DNA of 64,000 nt from Bdellovibrio bacteriovorus. Lineage in GTDB: Bacteria > Bdellovibrionota > Bdellovibrionia > Bdellovibrionales > Bdellovibrionaceae. The stretch covers positions 372,001 through 436,000 of the forward strand of contig NZ_LUKE01000003.1 in assembly GCF_001592735.1 (NCBI RefSeq), read 5' to 3'. The notes beneath the pieces are model-generated. The model saw only the letters and a list, made by a program, of their open reading frames with translations, had not been told where the DNA came from and searched no databases. Below, in pieces: positions 40,296 through 49,954 of the stretch. Each line of letters starts with the position of its first letter. Within the stretch, counting starts at the first letter, position 1. Position numbers and translations under genes: made by a program.

Positions 40296-41190
40296 ATCCC
40301 AACTCCTTCATCATTCTTTTATTATCTGCCCATTCAGGCTTACAGTTTACTTTCAGATCTAAAAAGACCTTTTCGCCCATGATCTTTTCAATTTCTTTAC
40401 GCGCTTCCATACCGATGCGCTTGATCACTTGGGCATTTTTACCGATCACGATGGGCTTATGACTTTCGCGCCCCACCAAGATCTCCGCATAGATCTTAGG
40501 CATGGGACCTTCTTCATCAAACTTCACAATGCGAATTGCCAGAGAGTATGGGATCTCGTGATGAAGAATCTCAAAACATTTTTCACGAATCACTTCCGAA
40601 ACCATTTCACGCACATTTTCGTTCGTGAAAAGTTCAATATCATATAACGGTGCCGGCGATTGCGGCATCATCTCTAAGAACTCAATCAACATAGCTTCGC
40701 GATCTTCCGCCGCTTCTTTGCCTTTTGAAACGGTGCTGACTGAAATGGAGAGTGCTTTCCCGTTACGTTCTTCGATCATTTTTTTAAGGATCATCAAACG
40801 GTGAGCTTTTTCAATGATATCTGTTTTTGTGATCACGCCAATCCAAGGCTTACCACTTTTAGAAACCATATCTAAAACGCGCTCCGCATCTTCAGGCTTT
40901 CCTTCATCAACACTGACCACCGCTAAAAGCGCGTCAGAGTTCTTGATCACGTCTTCCGCTTCTTGGGCTAAGAATCCATTAAGACCTTTTTCTGCGTGAA
41001 TGATTCCCGGAGCGTCAACGAATACAATTTGTCCTGCTTCATTGCTCCAGATACCTAAAATACGACGGCGAGTGGTCTGAGGTTTAGCTGATACGATAGA
41101 GACTTTTTCTGAAACCAGAAAATTCATCAGCGTACTTTTACCCGCATTAGGTTGACCAATCAGACCTAAAAATCCAGCTTTATAAGACAT
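40273..41190 (-). CDS. era: GTPase Era
   Basis: The 305-aa product has LIGQPNAGKSTLMNFLV (G1), VDAPGIIHAEKGLN (G3), TKTDI (G4) and the C-terminal KH domain (IGKNAQVIKRIGMEARKEIEKIMGEKVFLDLKV). Era binds 16S rRNA near its 3' end and helps 30S maturation. It starts on the TAATG overlap with the rnc stop, so the pair is coupled, as in many bacteria. Confidence 0.96.
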   Translation of the reverse strand: MSYKAGFLGLIGQPNAGKSTLMNFLVSEKVSIVSAKPQTTRRRILGIWSNEAGQIVFVDAPGIIHAEKGLNGFLAQEAEDVIKNSDALLAVVSVDEGKPEDAERVLDMVSKSGKPWIGVITKTDIIEKAHRLMILKKMIEERNGKALSISVSTVSKGKEAAEDREAMLIEFLEMMPQSPAPLYDIELFTNENVREMVSEVIREKCFEILHHEIPYSLAIRIVKFDEEGPMPKIYAEILVGRESHKPIVIGKNAQVIKRIGMEARKEIEKIMGEKVFLDLKVNCKPEWADNKRMMKELGYVTRNDD

Positions 41191-41879
41191 TAGTTCGTTT
41201 CCTTATACTTTGCTTCTAGCGCACATTTGGCGGCCGCTTGTTCGGCGTTTTTCTTACTGCGTCCGCGCCCTTGTGCCCAGACATCTTCATTTACTTTTAC
41301 ACACACTAAAAACTCCCGATCATGAGGGGGCCCTTCTTCGGCCAAGACCTCATAGCGAGGAGTTTCGCGTTGATGTTTCTGCACAAGCTCCTGCAGACGA
41401 GTTTTATAATCCTTTTCAAAATCTTCATGACCACAGACTTTGTCCGTCAGGCATGAAAACTCCTGACGAATAAATTTCTTAGCCGATTCAAAGCCGCCAT
41501 CTAAGTATAAAGCCCCAATCACGGCTTCTAAAGCGGAGGCCACCAAACGAGGTTTCGTCGCCCCGCCAGTTTGTGCTTCGCCCTTACCCAGCTTCATAAG
41601 GTCATTGAGCTTCATTTCAATCGCGAGCTCTGAAAGTACTTCTTCGTTCACGATGCTGGCTCTTTTTTTAGAAAGTCCCCCCTCGGTATCCGCCGGGAAC
41701 TTTTCAAATAAGAACTCTCCCACGACCAGGTCTAAAACGGCATCGCCCAAAAATTCTAACTTTTCGTTGTGCTCAACGGTGTTTTTAAGTTCATTGGCAT
41801 AACTTTTATGCGTGAGTGCGCGTTCAAGTGTTAAAAGATTTTTAAACTGATACCCCAGGCGTTTTTGCAGTTCGATCAT
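41190..41879 (-). CDS. rnc: Ribonuclease III
   Basis: The 229-aa product has the RNase III signature HNEKLEFLGDAVLDLVV with the acidic catalytic residues, a further EAVIGALYLDGGFE region, and a C-terminal double-stranded RNA-binding domain (DYKTRLQELVQKHQRETPRYEVLAEEGPPHDREF). It matures rRNA and cleaves double-stranded RNA. Overlaps mtaB upstream by 4 bp (ATGA). Confidence 0.97.
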   Translation of the reverse strand: MIELQKRLGYQFKNLLTLERALTHKSYANELKNTVEHNEKLEFLGDAVLDLVVGEFLFEKFPADTEGGLSKKRASIVNEEVLSELAIEMKLNDLMKLGKGEAQTGGATKPRLVASALEAVIGALYLDGGFESAKKFIRQEFSCLTDKVCGHEDFEKDYKTRLQELVQKHQRETPRYEVLAEEGPPHDREFLVCVKVNEDVWAQGRGRSKKNAEQAAAKCALEAKYKETN

Positions 41880-43219
41880 AAAATGACTTCGCCTCGCAAG
41901 TGACCTTCCATGTGTTGTTTATTGGAATGATCATAACCGGTGATACGGACATCAATTTCTTGTCCCGACCAGTGATCAATAAAGCTTTCCGCCCCTTCGA
42001 TCTCTACCGGCCAATAATCATGACTTAAACCTTGGCCACCTTTCGCCGCATTTTTTAAGATCAACGTCTTTTTAACTGATCCCAACTGCTTTTGCGCCTC
42101 TTGTGTGTAACGTGAGATACTTAACTCTCGCAAACGCGCGGCACGCTCGGCACGCACGTGAGGATAGACAGAAGCCTCCATCGCGGCCGCTCTTGTCCCT
42201 TGACGTTCACTATAAGGAAAAACATGCAGCTTCGTCCAAGGAAGGGACGCTAACGTATCATAGGTGTCTTGGAATTGTTCTTCCGTTTCCGTAGGGAAAC
42301 CGACGATCACATCCATTCCCACAAAAGAGTTCGGAACACGTTGGGCAATCGCATTTAAAGATTTACGCACATCTTCTTGGGTGTATTTACGTTTCATATG
42401 GAAAAGCACATCCGTATTAGCACTTTGGATGCTCATATGAAAATGGGGGCACAGACGTGGATCTTGATACAATTCCAGAAGTCTTTCTGAAACTTCCACC
42501 GGCTCTAAGCTCGCTAAACGAAAGCGCGGGACCTTGGTACGCGCTAAAAGATTTTCGATTAAATCTTCCATCACGTACTTTTTTTCGCCCACGGTATCTT
42601 CATAATCACCGATATGAACACCCGTTAAAACGACTTCGCGAGCGCCTTCGGCATACAGATCATTGATTCTTTGAACCAAATCCATCACCGGGATAGAACG
42701 ACTTTTCCCCCGCGCATATGGGATAATACAATACGTGCAAAAACTATTGCAGCCGTCTTGGATTTTTAAAAACGCCCGCGTATGGCTTTTTTCAATTCCA
42801 CCACCGGCTTCCAAATCTTCTTTTTTAAAGATATTGGACTTAAATACTTTTTCGGTCAGCTCGCCACGGAAGTGTTTTGATAGAAGATCGGGCAACGAGC
42901 CTTTATGAGAGTTCGCCACGATAAGATCAGCCCCTGGCAAGCCAGAAAAAGATCCCGTATCGACTTGCGCGGCACATCCGGTAACAACCACTGTGCAAAA
43001 TGGATCTTTCACCTTAAGGCGTCGAATATAGCGAACCGCTTCTTTGGTCGCCTCTGCCGTCACCGCACAGGTGTTTAAAACGTGAATGCGCGCCTCTTTT
43101 TGCCCCGAAACAACCGGAGCAAAACCATGCGCATTCAGATTCTTTTGAATCAGTCCGGCGTCGTAGGTATTGACCTTACAACCAAAGGTATGGACTTGAT
43201 ACTTTAAAGTGTGATCCAT
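41876..43219 (-). CDS. mtaB: MtaB-like tRNA methylthiotransferase (radical SAM)
   Basis: The 447-aa product has the UPF0004 N-terminal domain with three cysteines ([27 protein letters not shown]) that bind an extra Fe-S cluster. The radical-SAM motif [19 protein letters not shown] follows at about 150-168, and a C-terminal TRAM domain comes last. The KVNTYD version and the NTCAVT order fit MtaB, which makes ms2t6A at position 37 of tRNAs reading ANN codons. The ATG has a GGAGG site. Overlaps mnmA by 16 bp; the thiolation enzymes therefore cluster with a sulfur donor. Confidence 0.92.
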   Translation of the reverse strand: MDHTLKYQVHTFGCKVNTYDAGLIQKNLNAHGFAPVVSGQKEARIHVLNTCAVTAEATKEAVRYIRRLKVKDPFCTVVVTGCAAQVDTGSFSGLPGADLIVANSHKGSLPDLLSKHFRGELTEKVFKSNIFKKEDLEAGGGIEKSHTRAFLKIQDGCNSFCTYCIIPYARGKSRSIPVMDLVQRINDLYAEGAREVVLTGVHIGDYEDTVGEKKYVMEDLIENLLARTKVPRFRLASLEPVEVSERLLELYQDPRLCPHFHMSIQSANTDVLFHMKRKYTQEDVRKSLNAIAQRVPNSFVGMDVIVGFPTETEEQFQDTYDTLASLPWTKLHVFPYSERQGTRAAAMEASVYPHVRAERAARLRELSISRYTQEAQKQLGSVKKTLILKNAAKGGQGLSHDYWPVEIEGAESFIDHWSGQEIDVRITGYDHSNKQHMEGHLRGEVIL

Positions 43220-44286
43220 CCGCCGCCTACTAATTCCCGTTCACGGTAAAACACCGCTGCTTGACCGGGAGTCACCGCTCTTTGTGGTTCCATAAATTTT
43301 AATTTAAATCCGTTTTCCGTTTTAAATACTTTTGCCGGCGATCCTTTGTGTTGATAGCGAATTTTGACATTCATCAGTTCGCCATCCTCTAAATCACGCA
43401 ACAAGTGCGGATCGACCACATCCACTTCGTGAGCAAAAAGATGCGATTCATCCCCCACCCACACGGTGTTGTCATGGGCATCAATCTTAAGCACGAATAA
43501 TTTTTCGTGATAATCCATACCAAGACCTTTGCTTTGCCCAATGGTGTAATTATGAATTCCCTCATGAGGTGCCATCACCTCGCCTTGCGGGAAGCGCTTG
43601 ATAAAACCTTTTTTGGTCGCAAGCACCGCACTGCTGACTTGGCTTTTGATAAAGTTTTGATAACCTTGGTTCCCCACAAAACAGATTCCTTGAGAATCTT
43701 TTTTCTTGGCGGTTACCAGGCCTCGACTTTCAGAATAAGCACGGACCTCAGGCTTTTTCATATCCCCTACAGGGAATAATAATTTCGGCACTAATTCTGG
43801 ATCAATGGTAAACAGGAAATAAGTTTGGTCTTTCCAATCATCCGTTGAGGTGTGAATCGCGGCCTTGCCGTTATCGTCATAAACGATCTTTGCATAGTGA
43901 CCGGTCGCAAGATAATCACAATCAAGTTCTTTCATCTTTTTAACAAGATGATCAAATTTTAAATAGGTATTGCAGTTCACGCATGGAAGTGGCGTTTGCC
44001 CGTCAAGGTAAGCCTTTAAAAATGGATCAATAACCGCGGCACGGAATTTTGCTTCGCAGTTAAGAACATAAAATGGAATACCCAGACGATCCGCAACCGA
44101 ACGCGCATCATCCACATCTATCGAAGAACAGCAGGTGCCGTTTCCTTCTTCGATATCGCAAGTGGAATAATCCCACACTTGCATCGTCGCCCCGATAACT
44201 TCATATCCCTGTTCGACTAAGAGCGCAGCCGCGGCAGAACTGTCCACGCCTCCGCTCATAGCAACAAGGACCCTTCCCTTAGACAT
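43204..44286 (-). CDS. mnmA: tRNA-specific 2-thiouridylase MnmA
   Basis: The 360-aa product has the PP-loop [16 protein letters not shown] at 8-23, Cys102 in [12 protein letters not shown], and the catalytic cysteine of [11 protein letters not shown] near 200. The C-terminal [11 protein letters not shown] block is typical. MnmA thiolates U34 of tRNA Lys, Glu and Gln, using sulfur from a cysteine desulfurase. That enzyme is encoded just upstream with an 8-bp overlap. Confidence 0.96.
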   Translation of the reverse strand: MSKGRVLVAMSGGVDSSAAAALLVEQGYEVIGATMQVWDYSTCDIEEGNGTCCSSIDVDDARSVADRLGIPFYVLNCEAKFRAAVIDPFLKAYLDGQTPLPCVNCNTYLKFDHLVKKMKELDCDYLATGHYAKIVYDDNGKAAIHTSTDDWKDQTYFLFTIDPELVPKLLFPVGDMKKPEVRAYSESRGLVTAKKKDSQGICFVGNQGYQNFIKSQVSSAVLATKKGFIKRFPQGEVMAPHEGIHNYTIGQSKGLGMDYHEKLFVLKIDAHDNTVWVGDESHLFAHEVDVVDPHLLRDLEDGELMNVKIRYQHKGSPAKVFKTENGFKLKFMEPQRAVTPGQAAVFYRERELVGGGWITL

Positions 44287-45487
44287 GGCAAGAATCTCCT
44301 TCTTCTTCGTTATTGATAGATCGCAATCTTGCGACCACTGTCTTTAATGCTTCAACAAACCCATCCACTTCTTCGCGCGTGGTGTCCCAACCAAGACTTA
44401 AACGTAAACTGTTTTGCGCTTCGGCGCGCGAAAGCCCCATTGCTAACAACACGGGGCTGGGCTCGGGATTACCACTGGAGCAAGCGGCCCCCGTAGAAAC
44501 CGCATAACCCATAATATCTAAGGACATCAGCATGGTTTCGCCGTCAGCACCCTTGACCACCAAAGAACTCGTGTTGGGTAAACGCAAATTTTCCCCGGCG
44601 GTGAGGGTGACTTCAGAAATTTCCGAAAGAATGCGGCTTTCCATATGATCACGCAAAATTTCTAACTGTTTGGCTTTATCGGCCACAAGCGCAAGTCTTT
44701 TTGCCATCACGCCTAAAGCCCCAATGCCCAATGTATTTTCAGTTCCCCCACGACGGTGTCTTTCTTGACCACCACCATGAATCAGCGAACTCAAATAAGA
44801 CCCTTTGCGAGAATATAAAAATCCAGATCCCTTCACCGAATAAAACTTATGACCCGAGAAAGACGCGAAATCCACGCCTAGGTCTTGCAAATTCAAAGGA
44901 ATTTTCCCAAAGGCCTGAACCGCGTCGGTATGAAAAAGCGCGCCCTTTTCATGAGCGATACGCGCCATCTCTTTCACCGGAAACAACGTGCCCGTTTCGT
45001 TATTGGCCAACATCACCGACACCAAAGCCGTTTCGTGGCTCAAGTGAGCTTTATAAAATTCCATATCGATTTCACCTTGGCGATTCACCGGGATGAAATC
45101 AACGCGCGCACCTAAAGCTTTTAGATGCTGCATGGTTTTAATAACGCTGGGATGCTCAACCTCAGAACACATGAAATGCGTGCGACCCGCTTGTTCCGCG
45201 GATACAAAAGGAGCCGTTTGACGGTAATCAAAAACACCTTTCAGCACGGTATTGTTGGCTTCACTGCCACCCGAAGTAAATACGATTTCTAAAGGACTTA
45301 CACCCAAGGCATCAGCCAGATTTTTTCGCGCATCACGCAGAATATTTTTCGGACTTCGACCACCCCAGTGAATAGAACTAGGATTCCCCCAACTCTGTGC
45401 AAGTTCGGGCAAGGCCGCAATGACTTCTGCACAAACAGGAGTCGTGGCGTTGTGATCAAAATAATGAAAGACCTTGGTCGGGATCAT
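44279..45487 (-). CDS. Cysteine desulfurase (NifS/IscS family)
   Basis: The 402-aa product is a PLP enzyme. [10 protein letters not shown] and [15 protein letters not shown] hold the conserved His and PLP-binding Lys, and [13 protein letters not shown] lies near the N-terminus. [15 protein letters not shown] carries the active-site Cys on a short loop, as in class I (NifS/IscS-type) enzymes. It supplies persulfide sulfur to Fe-S clusters and tRNA thiolation. It is the first gene of the operon leading to mnmA and mtaB. A palindrome lies 20 bp upstream of the start. Confidence 0.93.
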   Translation of the reverse strand: MIPTKVFHYFDHNATTPVCAEVIAALPELAQSWGNPSSIHWGGRSPKNILRDARKNLADALGVSPLEIVFTSGGSEANNTVLKGVFDYRQTAPFVSAEQAGRTHFMCSEVEHPSVIKTMQHLKALGARVDFIPVNRQGEIDMEFYKAHLSHETALVSVMLANNETGTLFPVKEMARIAHEKGALFHTDAVQAFGKIPLNLQDLGVDFASFSGHKFYSVKGSGFLYSRKGSYLSSLIHGGGQERHRRGGTENTLGIGALGVMAKRLALVADKAKQLEILRDHMESRILSEISEVTLTAGENLRLPNTSSLVVKGADGETMLMSLDIMGYAVSTGAACSSGNPEPSPVLLAMGLSRAEAQNSLRLSLGWDTTREEVDGFVEALKTVVARLRSINNEEEGDSCHV

Positions 45488-45506
45488 GGTGGCGCGACCC
45501 TATCAC

Positions 45507-45527
45507 AGTTCTTAAGTATTGAGAACT
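45507..45527. promoter_or_regulatory. 21-bp dyad upstream of the cysteine desulfurase operon
   Basis: The arms AGTTCTTAA and TTGAGAACT are complementary at 8 of 9 positions and separated by GTA. On the minus strand the element is 20 bp before the cysteine desulfurase start codon, where it could cover the promoter. The form is unlike the known IscR type 1 site. Confidence 0.45.
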
Positions 45528-45651
45528 CTTATGAATATTTACCGTATTAAGGGGGTCTAGGTTTTAGCCAGAAGATGAAGAAACTTCACCCAAGCGACTA
45601 GACCTCATGATTTTACTCAGGTTTTAAGGGATTTGGCCGATAGGAAGACTG

Positions 45652-47082
45652 ATGAGTCAAAATACCTGGTTTGAACATTTTAAAGAACAACTTCAAGGAC
45701 TTACCGAAGCTTACGAGAGTTCAGGCTCTGCATTAAGCCTCTTGGGTTATGCTTTGAAAGAAAAACGCCTCAGCTCTGAAGAATATCTCAAATGGGCCGT
45801 GACTCATCATCAACTACCAAAGCTTCAGTCACGATTTTTTACAGAAACTCAGCTATCCCAGGAAATGTTCGCGAAGTGGGCGACCCATTACCGATGGTCA
45901 GCGGAGTGTCTGCCTGTGGCGGAGTGGGACGGATCCCTCATCGTAGTATGTCTTCAACCGCCACAGGATTTTCCTTCTTTTCCCACGGCAGCCTTAGTTT
46001 TAACTGAGCTTGAAAACATCGAAAAAGCTTGGGACCTTTTTCACCCTAAAGCCGCGGCAGCCCCTGCCGAAGCGACGGTCGTTGCGCCAACCCAAATTCC
46101 TAAAAAATCTTCAGATAGCTTCTCTTTTGAAGACCTGGGTGTGACCCCCGACAGTGAAGTTTCTGAAACTACAAACTCGGGCGTTGAACTTTCAAGCGAA
46201 GATGGCGAAGGCAAAGAAGAAAGCAATCCTGATGATGCTTTAGCAGGTCTTTTTGATGGTCCCACCGTTGTAAAACTCGAGGCCGTCGGAGGATCTCCAC
46301 TAGAAAAAACGGTGGTCTTAGAAAAAACCGCCGCTCCGGCTCCGGCGCCCGCCCCCGTTCCTGTCGCTGAAGCGACAGTTTCTGGCTTGACCGGACTTTC
46401 TAAAATTGTTCCGCCAGAACCTCCTCCGTCGACAGTTCCAAAACTTGAAGCCACTCAACCGACTATATCCGTGGCGAAAACTCCTGCTGGTCCTCCGCCA
46501 CCACCAAAGCAATCAGAAGTTGATCTTTCTGATGACAGCTTTGCCAATAAAAAAATTCCGATTGTGGCACGCCCTGCGGGTGTCGCGAAGCCCATTGTTA
46601 ATCCGGTGGCTTCGGGTCATTTTTCATTAGAAAAAATAAAAAAGAAAAACTCTGGCACCATCAATGATCGCATTAAAGAAGTTTTAAGCGAAATGAAGAT
46701 CTATTTTGAAAAATCGATGATCTTAACTTTGGATGAACAAGAAACCCAACTTGTGGCTTTCGCATGGGATGAAAACTTCAAAGGTATTAAAGACACAAGC
46801 ATGCGTTTTCCTCTGAAAACTCCAAGCATCTTTAATATCGTGGCTTCAACACAAAAGCCTTACCACGGCTATGTTTCTTTAAACGAAATTAATGAAAGAT
46901 TTTTTGATGACTGGAATCAAGGTGTGGTTCCGGATCACGTCACCATCACCCCACTCATGGTTCAAGAAAAAATGGTGGGAATGCTTATCGGATTTGCGGA
47001 TAAAACAGCTTACAACAAGGTCTCTTTAACACTGGCCGAAAAACTTTCTGGCGAGTTTGTTAAAGACCTTCAAGCCGCTTAA
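45652..47082 (+). CDS. Two-domain protein with Pro/Ala-rich linker
   Basis: The 476-aa product has an N-terminal part (1-140) resembling the small helical GspE/PilB N-terminal domain (TEAYESSGSALSLLGYALKEKRLSSEEYLKWAVTHHQLPKL). A long low-complexity linker (about 140-330) is rich in Pro, Ala, Ser and acidic residues. A C-terminal part (about 335-476) with beta strands and helices resembles a GAF-type sensor domain. There is no signal peptide or ATPase motif. It could be a scaffold or signalling protein for a polar machine; this is inference. Converges on the glycerophosphodiesterase gene with a 4-bp overlap. Confidence 0.5.
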   Translation: MSQNTWFEHFKEQLQGLTEAYESSGSALSLLGYALKEKRLSSEEYLKWAVTHHQLPKLQSRFFTETQLSQEMFAKWATHYRWSAECLPVAEWDGSLIVVCLQPPQDFPSFPTAALVLTELENIEKAWDLFHPKAAAAPAEATVVAPTQIPKKSSDSFSFEDLGVTPDSEVSETTNSGVELSSEDGEGKEESNPDDALAGLFDGPTVVKLEAVGGSPLEKTVVLEKTAAPAPAPAPVPVAEATVSGLTGLSKIVPPEPPPSTVPKLEATQPTISVAKTPAGPPPPPKQSEVDLSDDSFANKKIPIVARPAGVAKPIVNPVASGHFSLEKIKKKNSGTINDRIKEVLSEMKIYFEKSMILTLDEQETQLVAFAWDENFKGIKDTSMRFPLKTPSIFNIVASTQKPYHGYVSLNEINERFFDDWNQGVVPDHVTITPLMVQEKMVGMLIGFADKTAYNKVSLTLAEKLSGEFVKDLQAA

Positions 47083-48017
47083 TTACAAAAACTTTTAGCG
47101 AATTGAAACCACTCTGGGTTGTCGGTGATAACTCCGTCTACGCCGATCTCCATAAGCATTTTAGCTTTGTCTGGCTCATTCACTGTCCAAGGAACCACTT
47201 TAATCCCAAGTGGATGAATAGAGGTCGATGCATGGAAGTCGGCTAACATTTGCGGAGTGACCTGACTAAAATGGGGCGTCACCAGCTCCGCTCGCAGTTC
47301 TTGGGCAATCTTCACCCCGCCGCGAGCATCACTTAAAAGAGGCGATAAACGCAAATCCCTGCGCTGAGACCGAACGACACGCAAAGTATCTATATCAAAG
47401 GATTGAATCATCACTCTTGCCGGATCGATACCTGATCTATCAATCACAGATAAAATACGGTCGACGTAAAACTCACGGTCCGGATAATATTCTGGCTGAG
47501 TCGGGTTGTATTTGATTTCAATATTGAGTTTTAATGGTTTTCCCCGGAGCGTCGTTTTATTTTTTAAAACATCTAAAACTTCAGCCAAGGTCGAAATTTT
47601 TTCGCCCGGAACTGGAGACCCGCGAGTGACAAATGAGCCGCAGTTGTAGGTTTTGATTTTTTCTAAAGTCATTTTGCGATAAAAAATCTGGCCAGGAATT
47701 TCTCGCCCCTCGGAATCACGACATTCTTTTTTCATAAAGGCATCGTGAGCGACCACAACCTGATCGTCTTTGCTTATTTGCAAGTCCATTTCGATAAAAT
47801 CGGCCCCTTGCTCAACCCCCCGCAAAAACGCCGTCATCATATTTTCAGGACGATCCCACGCCCCGCGATGAGAATGGATTTCCATGGTTTGAAGCTTCTG
47901 ACATAACCGCGCAGACTCAACTGAAGACGGCTGGCGATCTAAATCAGCCACCTTGGAATTTGAGGTCACGCAACCCGCTACCATCAAACTTAATCCCGCT
48001 AACCAAATGCTTTTCAT
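47079..48017 (-). CDS. Glycerophosphodiester phosphodiesterase lipoprotein
   Basis: The 312-aa product has a lipobox LMVAGC (Cys16) and the GDPD fold landmarks: HSHRGAWDRPENMMTAFLRGVEQGADFIEMDLQISKDDQVVVAHD, LKLNIEIKY, VMIQSFDIDTLRVVR and VVPWTVNEPDKAKMLMEIGVDGVITDNPEWF. HRG and the E-D pair bind metal. The enzyme releases glycerol-3-phosphate from glycerophosphodiesters, useful after digestion of prey phospholipids. Divergent from the thermonuclease gene. Confidence 0.92.
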   Translation of the reverse strand: MKSIWLAGLSLMVAGCVTSNSKVADLDRQPSSVESARLCQKLQTMEIHSHRGAWDRPENMMTAFLRGVEQGADFIEMDLQISKDDQVVVAHDAFMKKECRDSEGREIPGQIFYRKMTLEKIKTYNCGSFVTRGSPVPGEKISTLAEVLDVLKNKTTLRGKPLKLNIEIKYNPTQPEYYPDREFYVDRILSVIDRSGIDPARVMIQSFDIDTLRVVRSQRRDLRLSPLLSDARGGVKIAQELRAELVTPHFSQVTPQMLADFHASTSIHPLGIKVVPWTVNEPDKAKMLMEIGVDGVITDNPEWFQFAKSFCN

Positions 48018-48134
48018 GTCTTATCCCTCGCGGTTAGAACCTCTATTATCTAGGAAGTCATAGCGCCTTGTCTAGGGGGTGTAAAATTTATTGCTCGGCT
48101 TGTATCCCCACTCAATCAGATTTAAAAATGGGTC

Positions 48135-48779
48135 ATGCCACACACACTTCGTCTTTTCGCCGTCTGCTTAGCCCTTTTAATCCCATTGAGCGCCTTTTCA
48201 TTAGAAGTACGGATTTTGGACGTCCATGACGGTGACACCGTGACCGCAGTAGGAATTACAGATTCTCAGAAATACAAAATCCGCCTGATGGGCGTCGACA
48301 CCCCCGAAGTCGATTTCTTTCAACACGGTCAAGGTGAAGGCGCGATTCAAGCTCGGGATGCTTTGCGAGAACTGCTACCTAAAGGGACCATCGTCAAGAT
48401 CAGTAACGACAGCGATGTGGATAAGCATGGTCGTATTTTAGGTCGCATCCTTAAAGGATCCCTTGATATCAATGAAGAGATGCTCCGCCAGGGCTGGGGT
48501 TTTATTTACTTTATTGCGCCTTTTGATAAACGCCTGGTTAATGAATACAGTGACGCCTTTGAAGAGGCGATTGAAAATCGCCGGGGACTTTTTGTCACTT
48601 CTTTTGAAGAGCCCTACTTATTTCGCCTGCGCGTGCGCAAACAAGTGGGCCGAAATTTAGTGGGAGATTTAGAAACCAAGCAGCTTTTTAGTCCCGAAAA
48701 CATCGCCCAAATTCCACTCTGGCGCCGTGTTTTCTTTGCCGACGAAATGGCCGCTCATAATTTAGGTTATCGTTATTAA
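48135..48779 (+). CDS. Staphylococcal-nuclease-like secreted nuclease
   Basis: The 214-aa product has a signal peptide (MPHTLRLFAVCLALLIPLSAFS) and the SNase core VRILDVHDGDTVTAV (Asp), YKIRLMGVDTPEVDF (catalytic Arg and Asp) and DKHGRILGRILKGSLDINEEMLRQGW (Arg). SNase-type enzymes cut DNA and RNA with Ca2+. The C-terminal 60 residues are an extension. A prey-nucleic-acid digestion role fits a predator, as inference. Confidence 0.88.
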   Translation: MPHTLRLFAVCLALLIPLSAFSLEVRILDVHDGDTVTAVGITDSQKYKIRLMGVDTPEVDFFQHGQGEGAIQARDALRELLPKGTIVKISNDSDVDKHGRILGRILKGSLDINEEMLRQGWGFIYFIAPFDKRLVNEYSDAFEEAIENRRGLFVTSFEEPYLFRLRVRKQVGRNLVGDLETKQLFSPENIAQIPLWRRVFFADEMAAHNLGYRY

Positions 48780-49225
48780 GCCAGTGTTTCCGTCGTAATA
48801 AGACGGACCGCTTCAGATTTCTTTTGAAGTGTTACTTTCACTTTTTGCCAGTTCATCGGCAAAAATTCTGAGTTTAAGCGATCCGCCCACTCAATGATCA
48901 TCAAAGAATTATGCTGCGCAAATAAATCCCAAAACCCAGAGCTTTCTAAGTCATCGTCATCTTTTAAACGATAAAGATCTAAATGATCTAAGGCTTTCCC
49001 TTCTGAATTTTCATAGCGCAAGTGAATGGCAAAAGACGGTGACTGCACATCGCGCATTCCTAAGATCGAGGCGATCATTTGTACCGAGGTGGTCTTACCC
49101 GCCCCTACTTCACCGCTCATAAGTAAAATACACCGACTAGAAAGATGCGGAAGAACTTCCGCCCAAAAGCTTTTTAATTCTTCAAGATTTCTGATTTCTC
49201 TTTGCGAATTCAGAACATCAGACAT
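48776..49225 (-). CDS. tsaE: tRNA threonylcarbamoyladenosine biosynthesis ATPase TsaE
   Basis: The 149-aa product has Walker A GEVGAGKTT at 38-46 and the family pattern RDVQSPSFAIHLRYE and HLDLYRLKDDDDLESSGFWDLF. TsaE acts with TsaB/TsaD in making t6A37, the substrate modified further by MtaB. Its ATG overlaps the pdxJ stop (TAATG). The stop overlaps the convergent nuclease gene by 4 bp. Confidence 0.93.
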   Translation of the reverse strand: MSDVLNSQREIRNLEELKSFWAEVLPHLSSRCILLMSGEVGAGKTTSVQMIASILGMRDVQSPSFAIHLRYENSEGKALDHLDLYRLKDDDDLESSGFWDLFAQHNSLMIIEWADRLNSEFLPMNWQKVKVTLQKKSEAVRLITTETLA

Positions 49226-49950
49226 TACTTTAAGATCTTTCGCATCTTACGCACGGAAGCTTCAAGCCCATCTTCAAGCGCATAACAAACTAAAGAATGT
49301 CCAATATTTACTTCCTGCAAATGCGGAAGCTTATTGATCAGTTTTGAATGCGCATAATCAAGCCCATGCCCAGCATGAACATTTAAACCCAGGTAATGAG
49401 CCCATTCGGCGGCTTCCACCAGGCGCTTCCACTCTTTGGTTTTTTTTGCCCCTTTTAGATGAACCCATTTACCCGTGTGAAATTCAACAGCATCGGCACC
49501 AATCTCATAACTGGCTTCAACTTGTTCGATCGACGGCTCAATAAACATCGAAATTTCAATACCGATGCGCTGAAGCTTTTCAACCATCGGGAACATTTTC
49601 TTAAAGCCTTTTTTTACATCCAAGCCACCTTCGGTGGTGAGTTCCGCACGTTTTTCCGGAACAAAACACACCCAATCAGGGCGATACTTTTTAGCAAAGC
49701 TGACCATTTGCGAGGTCGCGGCCATTTCTAAATTCAAGGCCACCGGGCACGATTTAGAAAGTGTTTTTAAATCGTGCAACTGAATATGACGACGGTCTTC
49801 GCGTAAGTGGATCGTGATTTGCTCAGCCCCCCCTTTAACGGATCTTTTTACCATATCCAGAACGCTAGGATAAGATGTTGTGCCACCACGAACTTGACGC
49901 AAAGTCGCCACGTGATCCACATTCACACCCAAACGAATTTTGTGTTTCAT
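49225..49950 (-). CDS. pdxJ: Pyridoxine 5'-phosphate synthase PdxJ
   Basis: The 241-aa product starts RLGVNVDHVATLRQVRGG, and continues ITIHLREDRRHIQ and EIGADAVEFHTGKW, with GHGLDYAH towards the end: all PdxJ landmarks. It condenses 1-deoxy-xylulose-5-phosphate with a 3-amino-ketone phosphate to make pyridoxine 5'-phosphate, the precursor of PLP. It follows glmM by 4 bp. Confidence 0.97.
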   Translation of the reverse strand: MKHKIRLGVNVDHVATLRQVRGGTTSYPSVLDMVKRSVKGGAEQITIHLREDRRHIQLHDLKTLSKSCPVALNLEMAATSQMVSFAKKYRPDWVCFVPEKRAELTTEGGLDVKKGFKKMFPMVEKLQRIGIEISMFIEPSIEQVEASYEIGADAVEFHTGKWVHLKGAKKTKEWKRLVEAAEWAHYLGLNVHAGHGLDYAHSKLINKLPHLQEVNIGHSLVCYALEDGLEASVRKMRKILK

Positions 49951-49954
49951 ATTT

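Noticed and set aside
46041-46454. A 137-codon antisense frame rich in Ser, Gly and Ala
   Set aside because: It is the reverse of the Pro/Ala-rich linker of the plus-strand gene and has no start signals.
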